This document shows positions 9,146-16,752 of a stretch of DNA of 35,798 nt, one piece after another. The DNA is from UBA9647 sp049522195. GTDB lineage: Bacteria; Bacteroidota; Ignavibacteria; UBA10030. Made by a program: the position numbers and the translations under genes. Each line of letters starts with the position of its first letter. Position 1 is the stretch's first letter. The notes beneath the pieces were generated by a model. It was not told the origin of the DNA and did not search any database. It saw nothing but the letters and a program-made list of their open reading frames with translations. The stretch is from assembly GCA_049522195.1 (NCBI GenBank), contig JBEKOB010000039.1:1-35798 (forward strand), written 5' to 3'.

Positions 9146-9158
9146 GCGCACAGCTATC

Positions 9159-10439
9159 ATGAAGGTCCATCTCGCATACGGCAAAGAGGGTCTGGATATT
9201 GAAGTGCCGGACAAAAATCTGGCCAACGTCCTCACGCTCGGCACGACGGCGCCGTTGGCACATGCCGAACAGAGTATTGAGCAAGCGCTGCTCACTCCCA
9301 TCGGCTCTCCACCGCTGGGGCAGCTCGCGCGGAGTGCAAGGACTGTCTGCATTGCTGTATGCGACATCACGAGACCAGTGCCAAACAAGATGTTGCTGCC
9401 GCCGATGCTGAGGATTCTTGAGGAGAATAGCGTCGAGCGTGGCAACATCACCATCCTGATCGCAACAGGACTTCACCGGCCCAGTACGCTGGCCGAACTG
9501 GACCTGATGCTTGGCCCTGAGATTCTTTCGCACTATCGCGTTGTCGATCATCGGGCCAGCGTTCGCGAGGAGCAGCAGCATCTGGGTGTGACGAAGAAGA
9601 ACACGCCCGTCTTCATCGATAAGCGGTATGTGCAGGCGGATCTCAAACTGACAGTCGGGTTCATCGAGCCGCACCTGATGGCGGGGTTCTCCGGGGGCCG
9701 GAAGATGATAGCGCCGGGCAATGCCGGCGAGGAGACCATCAAGGCGTTGCATAGTCCGACATTTCTCGACGATCCTCTGTGCCGGGAAGGGTCCATTGAG
9801 CATAATCCCCTACACCATGAGTTGCTTGAGATCGCCCGGATGGCAGGGCACGATTTTATGATCGATGTCTCGTTGGATGCAAACCGAAAGATCACGGGCG
9901 TGTTTGCCGGCGAACCGCGTCGGGCTCATGCTGAGGGTGTGCAGGCTGTGCGTGGGTTTGTCCGCGCAACAGTTCCAGTGCCAGCCGATATCGTCATCAC
10001 CACGAGTGCTGGTTTCCCGCTCGATCTGACGTACTATCAGGCCATCAAAGGAATGACAGCTGCTCTCCCTGTGCTGAAGAAAGGGGGCATGCTCATCCTG
10101 GCGGCGGAGTGTGCGGAAGGACTGGGAGGAGAAAAGTTCAGCATGATGGCAACGCGGTTTGATACGGCGAAGGAATTTGATGAATGGATTCACGCCCATC
10201 CCGTCGAAGTCGATCAATGGCAACTGCAGGAATGCGTGAAAGCGGTACGGACAGCAGACGTGGTCGTGGTTGCCCGGGGCATTCAGCCTACTCAAAAGGA
10301 AAAACTGTTCGTCCAATCGGCTTCAAGCGTAGAAGAAGCGATTGAGCGTGGACTGCAAAAGTTCGGCCGGGACGCGACCATTGCTGTCATACCGAAAGGT
10401 CCCTATACTCTTGTCGAGGTAGAGACACCCGCCGCGTGA
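9159..10439 (+). CDS. LarA-like nickel-pincer racemase/epimerase (DUF2088 fold)
   Basis: LarA of Lactobacillus plantarum racemises lactate with a covalently bound nickel-pincer nucleotide. The 426-residue product keeps the key residues at nearly the same positions: D69 and R72 in CDITRPVP, H106 in ATGLHRPST, H172 in EPHLMAGFSGG, K182 (the cofactor-anchoring Lys, K184 in LarA) in GGRKMIAPG, and H198 in ALHSP. An active enzyme is therefore likely. Characterised LarA homologues act on various alpha-hydroxy acids, so a sugar acid or another 2-hydroxy acid is a reasonable substrate in this cluster. The start at 9159 gives the family N-terminus. Upstream in-frame codons lie inside the symporter gene. 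No larB, larC or larE cofactor genes are visible in the window. A weak hairpin follows the stop. Confidence 0.88.
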   Translation: MKVHLAYGKEGLDIEVPDKNLANVLTLGTTAPLAHAEQSIEQALLTPIGSPPLGQLARSARTVCIAVCDITRPVPNKMLLPPMLRILEENSVERGNITILIATGLHRPSTLAELDLMLGPEILSHYRVVDHRASVREEQQHLGVTKKNTPVFIDKRYVQADLKLTVGFIEPHLMAGFSGGRKMIAPGNAGEETIKALHSPTFLDDPLCREGSIEHNPLHHELLEIARMAGHDFMIDVSLDANRKITGVFAGEPRRAHAEGVQAVRGFVRATVPVPADIVITTSAGFPLDLTYYQAIKGMTAALPVLKKGGMLILAAECAEGLGGEKFSMMATRFDTAKEFDEWIHAHPVEVDQWQLQECVKAVRTADVVVVARGIQPTQKEKLFVQSASSVEEAIERGLQKFGRDATIAVIPKGPYTLVEVETPAA

Positions 10440-10440
10440 G

Positions 10441-10455
10441 AGCCCTGAACGGGCT
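10441..10455 (+). terminator. Weak hairpin after the LarA-like gene
   Basis: AGCCC-TGAAC-GGGCT forms a 5-bp stem directly after the stop codon and is followed by only TTTCCC. The stem is short and there is no U-tract, so this is at best a weak intrinsic terminator. Its position before the only promoter-like spacer in the window is what makes it worth noting. Confidence 0.3.
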
Positions 10456-10529
10456 TTCCCGCAAATGAGAACTCACAAAAGCACCGTATCCCAGCCACAA
10501 TCCCGTGCAGAGTCACCCAGCTGCCTTTC

Positions 10530-10558
10530 TTGACATCTGCCTTTTATTCCATTATTTT
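10530..10558 (+). promoter_or_regulatory. Candidate sigma-70-type promoter for the IclR regulator gene
   Basis: TTGACA (10530-10535) matches the -35 consensus exactly. Seventeen bases later TATTTT (10553-10558) matches four of six positions of the -10 box. The AT-rich spacer continues with TTAATTAA (10570-10577), a perfect 8-bp palindrome that could be part of an operator for the adjacent regulator. ATG 10607 lies 48 bases downstream of the -10. If the host is a Bacteroidota, whose -10/-33 consensus differs, this match is less meaningful. Confidence 0.45.
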
Positions 10559-10606
10559 CTTTTCACACCTTAATTAAACACCATTCAATTAGCAAAATGA
10601 TCCCCT

Positions 10607-11395
10607 ATGGCACTCAACTACACAGTTCCGGCCGTCGACCGTGCAATCAGGGTTCTTGAACTCCTCTCATCCACCCAGCATGGCATGTCGCTTGCTCAGC
10701 TGGCCGTGCAAACCAAAGTACCGAAGAGCACGATGTTCCGCATTCTCCATACGCTGCAGGAGCATTCGGTCATCGCGGAAGATAGAGAACGCAAACTCTT
10801 TTCGCTCGGCATGAAATTGCTTGGCTGGGGAAATGTGGCGCTGTCCAGAATCGACCTCAAGACAATCGCGCACCAGCATCTCCTCAGGCTTGCCCATGAG
10901 ACAAGAGAAAGTTTCTACCTCGCTCTCCTTGACCATGATGAAGTTGTTCTTGTTGACCGCGTAGACACCCCCGAGATATGGAAAATGGTGACACGGCTGG
11001 GCAGCCGGTCTCCATTCCACTGCACAGCAACCGGTTTGGTAATCGCAGCCGAGATGTCCGACGAAACAGTCGATGAGATGATAAAGCGCCATGGTCTTAA
11101 GAAATTCACCCCCAAAACCATCACCAGTGCTTCAAAGCTGAAGAAACGCCTCAAGGAGGTCCACGAGCTCGGTTACGCCATCTGCGATGGAGAATATAAA
11201 CCGGATCTCTGCGCTATTGCGGTCCCCCTCTGGGATCACTCAGGCAAAGTCGTGGCTTCGCTCATGACTGCCATTCCCTCCGAGCGCAGCAGCAAAGACA
11301 AGAAGCTTGCAGAAGACCTTGTCGCCATCCTGAGACGTGAATCGGAATTGATTTCCAAGCGCATTGGCTTTGATGGGGTACCGGCCAGCGAGTAA
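10607..11395 (+). CDS. IclR-family transcriptional regulator
   Basis: The 262-residue protein has an N-terminal winged helix-turn-helix (about residues 8-70: AVDRAIRVLELLSS, MSLAQLAVQTKVPKSTMFRI). A C-terminal effector-binding domain follows (about 85-255) with ALLDHDEVVLVDRV, HCTATGLVIAA, an LKEVHELGYAICDGEY segment and CAIAVPLWDHSGKVVASL. This is the standard IclR architecture and length. IclR proteins usually respond to small organic acids or sugar-acid intermediates and control nearby catabolic genes. It is the only regulator in the window and sits behind the only promoter-like spacer. I infer that it controls the genes downstream and possibly its own gene. The ligand is unknown. Confidence 0.93.
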   Translation: MALNYTVPAVDRAIRVLELLSSTQHGMSLAQLAVQTKVPKSTMFRILHTLQEHSVIAEDRERKLFSLGMKLLGWGNVALSRIDLKTIAHQHLLRLAHETRESFYLALLDHDEVVLVDRVDTPEIWKMVTRLGSRSPFHCTATGLVIAAEMSDETVDEMIKRHGLKKFTPKTITSASKLKKRLKEVHELGYAICDGEYKPDLCAIAVPLWDHSGKVVASLMTAIPSERSSKDKKLAEDLVAILRRESELISKRIGFDGVPASE

Positions 11396-11477
11396 GCCGC
11401 TGTGTTCACGAGTCCTGTCGTCGCACATCATCGGCAGTGCGTGGCACAATCGCCACACAAACAATAAAGGTTTATCC

Positions 11478-12305
11478 ATGAATCGCATCGCGCTGGGCAT
11501 TGTGAGTGATGAAGTGTCACCGGATTTTCGTGAGGCGGCGCGCCACGCAGGTGAGTGGGGAATTTTGATCTTCGAGATTCGTGTCCTGAAAACGGGCCGG
11601 ATTCCAGCGGTCGATCAGGGAGAACTGCGGGATGTCAAAGCGATCGTCAACGACCGCGGCCTCACCATCACCGCCGTCTCACCCGGCATTTTCAAGCTAC
11701 CGATCTCGCAGACGACGGGCTTAGAAGGAGAACTCTCAAACACGCTACCGAAGACGCTCACGCTTGCGCGGGATTTCGGCGCCTCGATGGTGATCGTGTT
11801 TGGATTTCAGCGCGAACACAATGAGAGCCCGGGGAACTTCTTGCGCGCCGCGGAGTTAATGGCTCGGGCAGCAGAAATTGCGGGAAAAGAGGGGATCAAG
11901 CTTGTCATTGAAAACGAACCAGGATTCTGGTGTGACTCGGGGGCAAACACCGCAAAGTTGCTTGCGTATGTAAACTCGCCGTGGCTTCGGGCAAACTGGG
12001 ATCCCTGTAATGGGTATGGCACGCCCGAAACGCCGTTTCCCAATGGTTATGGTTCTGTGAAGCAGTTCATCGCCAACGTGCATGTGAAGGACACAAGCGA
12101 AGGTGCCCTTATACGGTGTGTTCCCGTGGGAGAGGGGGCCATCGATTGGAAGGGACAACTGGAAGCGATCGTTCGCGATGGGATCGTGAAGCATGTGACG
12201 ATAGAAACGCATTGCCTGCCTCTCGTGGAGAAGTCAAAGCAAAACGTGGATACGCTGAGGCGCTATCTCGCAGACATCTATGCGAAGCTGGAGGTACCAC
12301 GATGA
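11478..12305 (+). CDS. TIM-barrel sugar isomerase/epimerase (xylose isomerase-like, AP endonuclease 2 superfamily)
   Basis: The 275-residue cytoplasmic protein has the divalent-metal TIM barrel of IolE/hydroxypyruvate isomerase/tagatose epimerase relatives: GIVSDEVSPDF at the N-terminus, a metal-type Glu in LVIENEPGFWCD, WDPCNGYG, HVKDTSEG and a C-terminal metal-type Glu in HVTIETH. Many members isomerise or dehydrate keto-sugars or inosose, but the exact reaction cannot be read. ATG 11478 is preceded by AAAGG and starts the barrel. The upstream open frame overlaps the IclR gene and the spacer. Its stop overlaps the next start in ATGA (12302-12305), showing translational coupling to the Tat-exported glycosidase. 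The gap 11396-11477 shows no clear promoter. Confidence 0.88.
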   Translation: MNRIALGIVSDEVSPDFREAARHAGEWGILIFEIRVLKTGRIPAVDQGELRDVKAIVNDRGLTITAVSPGIFKLPISQTTGLEGELSNTLPKTLTLARDFGASMVIVFGFQREHNESPGNFLRAAELMARAAEIAGKEGIKLVIENEPGFWCDSGANTAKLLAYVNSPWLRANWDPCNGYGTPETPFPNGYGSVKQFIANVHVKDTSEGALIRCVPVGEGAIDWKGQLEAIVRDGIVKHVTIETHCLPLVEKSKQNVDTLRRYLADIYAKLEVPR

Positions 12306-14491
12306 GTTTGGAACGACGCGATTTCCTGAAGTATGCCACCATGGGAGCGATAGCAACGACGCTGCGCCCATCGTCTGAACAGCCGCAGGAAGCGGCGCCA
12401 AAGAACGAACAAAAAATTGATCGGGATTTTCGCACCAACAACCCTGGTGTAGAATACTATCTGGTTGGCAATGGACGGATTCTCGCTGCGATCCAGACTG
12501 CGCCGACTGCCGACGCAGGAACACATTGTGGACTGCTTTTCATGTCGTCAGAGCATTTCGCCAGGAAGATGAGCACGTATCTCTTCCATCCAGAACGCGG
12601 ATTGCAGAACACGAGGTTCACCGCGCTCATCGATGGGAAGGGGTACACGCCAGAATACGGGAAATCGAAAGTCCATTGGGAGTTTCCGGATCGTGTGCCG
12701 ACGATTGTGATCGAATGGGAGGCGGGAAACTGCACCGTCCGCGAGGAACTGATGTGCCCTATCGACGATGCGGCGTTGGTGAGGACGGTGACGATACAGA
12801 ATACGTCGTCTGTTTCTGTCAATGTTTCCGGCGTTATTCTCCTCTATCCGAACCTGATGCTTTTTGATGATTATCACGTAGATCGTGAGCGGGGTACGCT
12901 CAGCGCAATGGGGTATGAGACGATGGAGATGTTCTGTCTTGGCGAAGCAACACCAGGCGACAGACATCTGAATGTCAAGTTCGGAGAGATCCCAGCCGGA
13001 GGCAAAAAATCTTCTTCCGTGGTCCTGACGCTTTCGCTTCCGCGCGCGAAGTTCGAGAAGAAGGGTCTTCCGGCGATGATGAGGGAAACCAAGAAGTACT
13101 GGGGCCAGCGTGCGGTGTGCGAGACAAATCATGACGGGCTCAATCACCTCTTCAATAGCGCGGTGAGGGGACTGAGAGCGGCTGTGGCCAAGTCCGGCAA
13201 AATGGATGCAGGCATCTGGCAGTATAATTTCGAGTGGGTGCGTGATCAAAGTATGATCACCATCGGTAGCGTACTCTCTGGTCATACGGATGTCGCCGAG
13301 ATCTCCTTGCGCAGAATTCTTGACCGTTCGATCGACGAAGAGGGACGCGCCAGAGACGCAAGCCGACAGAGGCCTGCCGAAACAGCCGAGCTTGATCAAA
13401 ACGGCCAGCTTTTGTATGCTCTCTGGACGCACTGGGTCTGGACCGGTGATCAATCGATCGTCAAACACTACTGGCCCAAGATACGGGCTGTGGCGAATTA
13501 TGTTTTGAAACCCGAGTTCCTTGATCCAGCGACGGGCCTCGTGAAAAATTCCCGAGAATTCTGGGAACGAGACCCTGCGTTTGGCGTCAAAGAGGGCTAC
13601 GAACACACGTATCAGGTCTGGAACATCGTTGGCTTGCAGGCTGCCGCCGATCTCGCCCGCCAGATGAAGGATTCTGCGAGCGCAAAGAAATGGCTTGAGG
13701 CATCTTCAAAGATGAAGAGTTCGTTCCTCAATCATCCAAAATACTCGTTCGTGGATGAGGGTGTGTTCATCAAGCGACGACTGATGAACGGCGAGGTCCA
13801 GAAAACATTCGAGCCGCCAAACCGGAAATCAATGGCGCCCGGAGTTCCACTGAATGTCGAAAAGGTATCCTACTGCGATCCCGACAGCGGAAATGTCTAT
13901 CCGATTATCCTGGGTCTCATTGATCCTAAGAATCCGGTTTCAACCAAGACACTTGAGTCCATGGAATTGCTCTGGAATCAGCGGTGGACAACCGGAGGAT
14001 ACGCCCGCTACAATGTGACGTCTGAACCCGATTCGCCTGGAGCATGGCCTTTCCCGACTATGCTGATTGTGCGGGCCAACTTCGAAGCAGGTAACGATGA
14101 AAAAGTATGGCGCGGGCTCAACTGGCTTCTCAAAGCACCCGGCGGTGAAGCCGGAGCCTGGTTCGAGTGCTATGCTGATCGCCCTGTGCCACCTCTCCCA
14201 CCGCTCGGCATTGTTCCGTGGACATGGGCCGAGATGGTGATGTTTGTTGTGCACCACCTGGTTGGTGTACGTCCATCACGCAATGAACTAGCAATTCGCC
14301 CCAGGCTCTTGAGTGGTCTGAGTAGTGTGAAGACATCGCTTGTGGTTCGCGGTCACACCGTCGATTTGACCATCGGGAAGGCGGAGAAGGAACCGTCTGC
14401 TCTTGTCAATGGCAAAAACGTACCACTGGTCAATGGCCAGCTCAAGCTGCCGCTTCCACAACAGAGGCTCAAGATAGAGATGAAGGTGTGA
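12302..14491 (+). CDS. Tat-exported six-hairpin glycosidase-like protein (full-length paralogue of the first gene)
   Basis: The 729-residue protein has a twin-arginine signal (MSLERRDFLK plus a hydrophobic stretch), so it is probably exported folded. A beta-rich N-domain spans about residues 40-265. An alpha/alpha-toroid follows, with MDAGIWQYNFEWVRDQ (301-316), AELDQNGQLLYALW, NSREFWERDPAFG, GYEHTYQVWNIVGL and GGYARYNVTSEPDSPGAWPF, and then a short beta C-domain. This matches the architecture of GH15/GH63/GH78-like enzymes, with several conserved acidic residues as candidate acid/base groups. Family and substrate are not assigned. GGAGG at 12290-12294 lies 7 bases before the ATG, which overlaps the upstream stop. 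The paralogue at the left edge is clearly related over its whole visible length. After the stop comes a heptanucleotide repeat array. Confidence 0.82.
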   Translation: MSLERRDFLKYATMGAIATTLRPSSEQPQEAAPKNEQKIDRDFRTNNPGVEYYLVGNGRILAAIQTAPTADAGTHCGLLFMSSEHFARKMSTYLFHPERGLQNTRFTALIDGKGYTPEYGKSKVHWEFPDRVPTIVIEWEAGNCTVREELMCPIDDAALVRTVTIQNTSSVSVNVSGVILLYPNLMLFDDYHVDRERGTLSAMGYETMEMFCLGEATPGDRHLNVKFGEIPAGGKKSSSVVLTLSLPRAKFEKKGLPAMMRETKKYWGQRAVCETNHDGLNHLFNSAVRGLRAAVAKSGKMDAGIWQYNFEWVRDQSMITIGSVLSGHTDVAEISLRRILDRSIDEEGRARDASRQRPAETAELDQNGQLLYALWTHWVWTGDQSIVKHYWPKIRAVANYVLKPEFLDPATGLVKNSREFWERDPAFGVKEGYEHTYQVWNIVGLQAAADLARQMKDSASAKKWLEASSKMKSSFLNHPKYSFVDEGVFIKRRLMNGEVQKTFEPPNRKSMAPGVPLNVEKVSYCDPDSGNVYPIILGLIDPKNPVSTKTLESMELLWNQRWTTGGYARYNVTSEPDSPGAWPFPTMLIVRANFEAGNDEKVWRGLNWLLKAPGGEAGAWFECYADRPVPPLPPLGIVPWTWAEMVMFVVHHLVGVRPSRNELAIRPRLLSGLSSVKTSLVVRGHTVDLTIGKAEKEPSALVNGKNVPLVNGQLKLPLPQQRLKIEMKV

Positions 14492-14494
14492 ATA

Positions 14495-14636
14495 ATTGTG
14501 AATGGTGAATGGTCAATTGTCAATGGTGAACAGAAGACGGAAACACACTGCGGTGAACCATCAAGCAAACTTGAATCTCTAAACTTGAAACTTGAAACTT
14601 GAAACTTGAAACTCAAAACTCCAAACTGTAAACTCT
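14495..14636. repeat. Imperfect heptanucleotide repeat array A
   Basis: Five 7-base units of consensus ATKGTSA occupy 14495-14529. After about 37 degenerate bases, ten units of consensus AAACTNN occupy 14567-14636, including four identical AAACTTG units in a row (14581-14608). The two blocks are out of phase by 2 bases. The array fills most of the 174-base spacer before the DUF4432 gene. A second array of the same two-part design is at 34521-34611. I see no transposase or CRISPR features. Confidence 0.85.
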
Positions 14637-14665
14637 AAGCCAACAAGAATCGATCTCAGCATGCT

Positions 14666-15736
14666 ATGATTACGCTCAATGGTAAAGAATATACGCGGCG
14701 CGAACTGGAGCAGCATGTGGGCCACATCTCGCAGATTGCCGGCGTGCGGATGATGGAGCTGCAGGACGGTCCGGAAGCTGGAGTGCGGATAGCGGAGATA
14801 CGAAGTGGCTCGGGACTGCGATTTCAAGTTACACTCGATAGGGGAATGGATATTTCTGTTGCAGATTACAAAGGGACCGCTCTCGCGTGGCGTTCCCCGA
14901 ATGGAGATGTCCACCCAAGTTTCTATGATCCGAAAGGATTGGGATGGCTAAAGTCTTTTCCGGGCGGACTGGTAACGGGGTGTGGCCTCACGCAAGCGGG
15001 TGCTCCGGGAGTCGATGATGGGGAGGAACTTGGATTGCATGGACGACTGTCTCATACTCCGGCAACTCATGTGGAGACTAAAACCGAGTGGGAAGAAGAC
15101 ACGTGTACGTTCAAGATCAGCGGCACCATACGGGAAAACACGCTTTTCAACCAGAACCTCACGCTTCATCGAACTATTGAGGTTGAGCTTGGAAGCTCCG
15201 TTTTCACGCTCCGGGACACAGTTATCAACGATGGATTTCGTCCGACGCCGTTGATGCTCCTGTATCATATCAATGTGGGCTGGCCGCTGCTTGATGACGG
15301 GGCGGCGCTGATGCTGAATGCGGAGACAATGACGCCGCGCGATCCGGAAGCGACAAAGGGAGTTGAGAGTGCTACGAAAATCCCGTCACCGATTCAAGGA
15401 TACAAGGAGCAGGTATTCTATCATGATCTTCTCCCCGACTGGAGTGGATTTGCTACGGCGTTACTGGCGAATAAACGACTGCATCTTGGCCTTTACGTCG
15501 ACTACCGCCAGAAAGAGCTGCCGAAGTTTACAGAGTGGAAAATGGTTGGAGAAGGAGAATATGTCCTGGGGATGGAACCGGCAAACTGCCTAGTTCAGGG
15601 GCGTGCAAAGGAACGGGAACGCGGCACATTGAAAATCCTTGATCCGGGCGAGAAACGAGAATTCCTTGTTCGGATTGGAATTCTTGACGGGGAAGCCGCT
15701 CTCGATCAGTTCATACAAGAAAAAAACCTACGATGA
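14666..15736 (+). CDS. Aldose 1-epimerase-like protein (DUF4432, galactose-mutarotase fold)
   Basis: The 356-residue protein is read as the DUF4432 relative of galactose mutarotases: a beta-supersandwich with VTLDRGMDISVADYKG near residues 50-65, a PGGLVTGCGLTQAG segment, GLHGRLSHTPA (candidate catalytic His region), LLYHINVGWPLL, and WKMVGEGEYVLGMEPAN. Family members bind hexoses or sugar acids and probably interconvert anomers or epimers, but few have been tested. No signal peptide is visible, so it is cytoplasmic. There is no clear Shine-Dalgarno before ATG 14666. The upstream spacer is filled by the heptad array. The stop overlaps the next start (ATGA at 15733), coupling it to the dehydrogenase. 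Confidence 0.85.
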   Translation: MITLNGKEYTRRELEQHVGHISQIAGVRMMELQDGPEAGVRIAEIRSGSGLRFQVTLDRGMDISVADYKGTALAWRSPNGDVHPSFYDPKGLGWLKSFPGGLVTGCGLTQAGAPGVDDGEELGLHGRLSHTPATHVETKTEWEEDTCTFKISGTIRENTLFNQNLTLHRTIEVELGSSVFTLRDTVINDGFRPTPLMLLYHINVGWPLLDDGAALMLNAETMTPRDPEATKGVESATKIPSPIQGYKEQVFYHDLLPDWSGFATALLANKRLHLGLYVDYRQKELPKFTEWKMVGEGEYVLGMEPANCLVQGRAKERERGTLKILDPGEKREFLVRIGILDGEAALDQFIQEKNLR

Positions 15737-16740
15737 CAGACAGGAAAGTAAAAATCGGACAGGCAGGGATTGCGAACCATGGACGAACGATCGTTAACGC
15801 GATTCGTGATTCAGGCAACCTGCAGCTTGTGTCATGCTTCGATATCAACGCAGCAGCAAATGAGCAGGTAGCCTTAGAATTTGGCGCTTCACGAAAATCG
15901 GGTTACGACGAGCTCGTCAACGACCCCGCCATCGAAGCGATCGCATTGGTGACGCCAAACCAGCTTCATCAGGAAGAAGTGGAAAAAGCCGTCAAAGCGC
16001 GGAAACATATTTTTGTAGAAAAACCGATCGGAAATACTGTTGCCGAGGCACGCGCAATGATAGGAATTGTGAAGGGATCGGGCCTGGTGTTCATGGTTGG
16101 TCACAACACGCGACGGCGCCTCGTGTTCCGGCGGGCAAAGAAGCTTCTCGAAGAAAAGCGCATCGGCGAAGTCGTCGCAGTGGAAGCTAATCTTTCGCGC
16201 CCTGCCGGCTTGCAGCCGGGGCTCCCAGCGTGGAAGGCTGATCGGAAAACATGTCCTCTTCTCCCGATGATGCAGCTCGGAATTCATTTCGTCGATACGG
16301 TTGAATACCTGATTGGCCACGTGGCCCGCGTCAGTTGTTTCGCGACGAATATCGCAATGCCAAATCAGGCGCTCGATGCGACAGCCGCGATCCTTCAGCT
16401 TGAATCGGGCGTCCCGGTATCTCTCACATCGTACTATGTATCTGCCGATGCGTATTTTGTCCGCATTTATGGCACGAAAGGTACAATTCACTGTTTCCCT
16501 ACAAAACTTCGGCTTGAGCTGCTGGACAAGGGAGAGTTCAAAGAAGCAATCGAGGAGGATTTCAGCAATGAGGGGGCGGGAAGCTACATCCTGCAGATGC
16601 GCGAATTTGGGGAATGTGTATTGCGCGGCAGGCAACCAGAAACTGGGGGCGAGGAAGGACTTCGCGCCCTCGCCGTGGTAGAGGCGATGGTCAAGTCTGT
16701 CGAAAACCATACTGTCGTTGAACTGAACGAAATCCTGTAA
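15733..16740 (+). CDS. Gfo/Idh/MocA-family NAD(P)-dependent oxidoreductase
   Basis: The 335-residue dehydrogenase begins with a Rossmann domain (KIGQAGIANHGRT, about 7-19), followed by the family EKP motif (96-98 in VEKPIG). The C-terminal alpha/beta domain includes QLGIHFVDTVEYLIG, with the usual substrate-side His/Asp pair. Members oxidise or reduce sugars, inositols and sugar acids with NAD(P). The gene is coupled by a 4-base overlap to the DUF4432 gene and lies in a sugar cluster, so a sugar or uronate substrate is likely. Length is typical. A second, incomplete member of the family is at the right edge. The two differ strongly in their N-termini and are not recent copies. Confidence 0.9.
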   Translation: MTDRKVKIGQAGIANHGRTIVNAIRDSGNLQLVSCFDINAAANEQVALEFGASRKSGYDELVNDPAIEAIALVTPNQLHQEEVEKAVKARKHIFVEKPIGNTVAEARAMIGIVKGSGLVFMVGHNTRRRLVFRRAKKLLEEKRIGEVVAVEANLSRPAGLQPGLPAWKADRKTCPLLPMMQLGIHFVDTVEYLIGHVARVSCFATNIAMPNQALDATAAILQLESGVPVSLTSYYVSADAYFVRIYGTKGTIHCFPTKLRLELLDKGEFKEAIEEDFSNEGAGSYILQMREFGECVLRGRQPETGGEEGLRALAVVEAMVKSVENHTVVELNEIL

Positions 16741-16752
16741 AGGACATTACAC

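Noticed and set aside
9054..9158. Upstream extension of the LarA-like gene by 35 codons
   Set aside because: It would lie inside the symporter gene. The family N-terminus starts at 9159 and the active-site numbering then matches LarA.
11396..11477. Operator or promoter between the IclR gene and the isomerase
   Set aside because: No palindrome or promoter boxes stood out in the 82 bases. Read-through from the IclR gene is simpler.
12548..13606. 352-codon open frame on the minus strand
   Set aside because: Opposite the Tat-exported glycosidase gene whose paralogue shares the plus-strand protein sequence. The minus product has no domain features.
14495..14636. CRISPR-like array
   Set aside because: The 7-base units are contiguous, with no spacers and no cas genes nearby.
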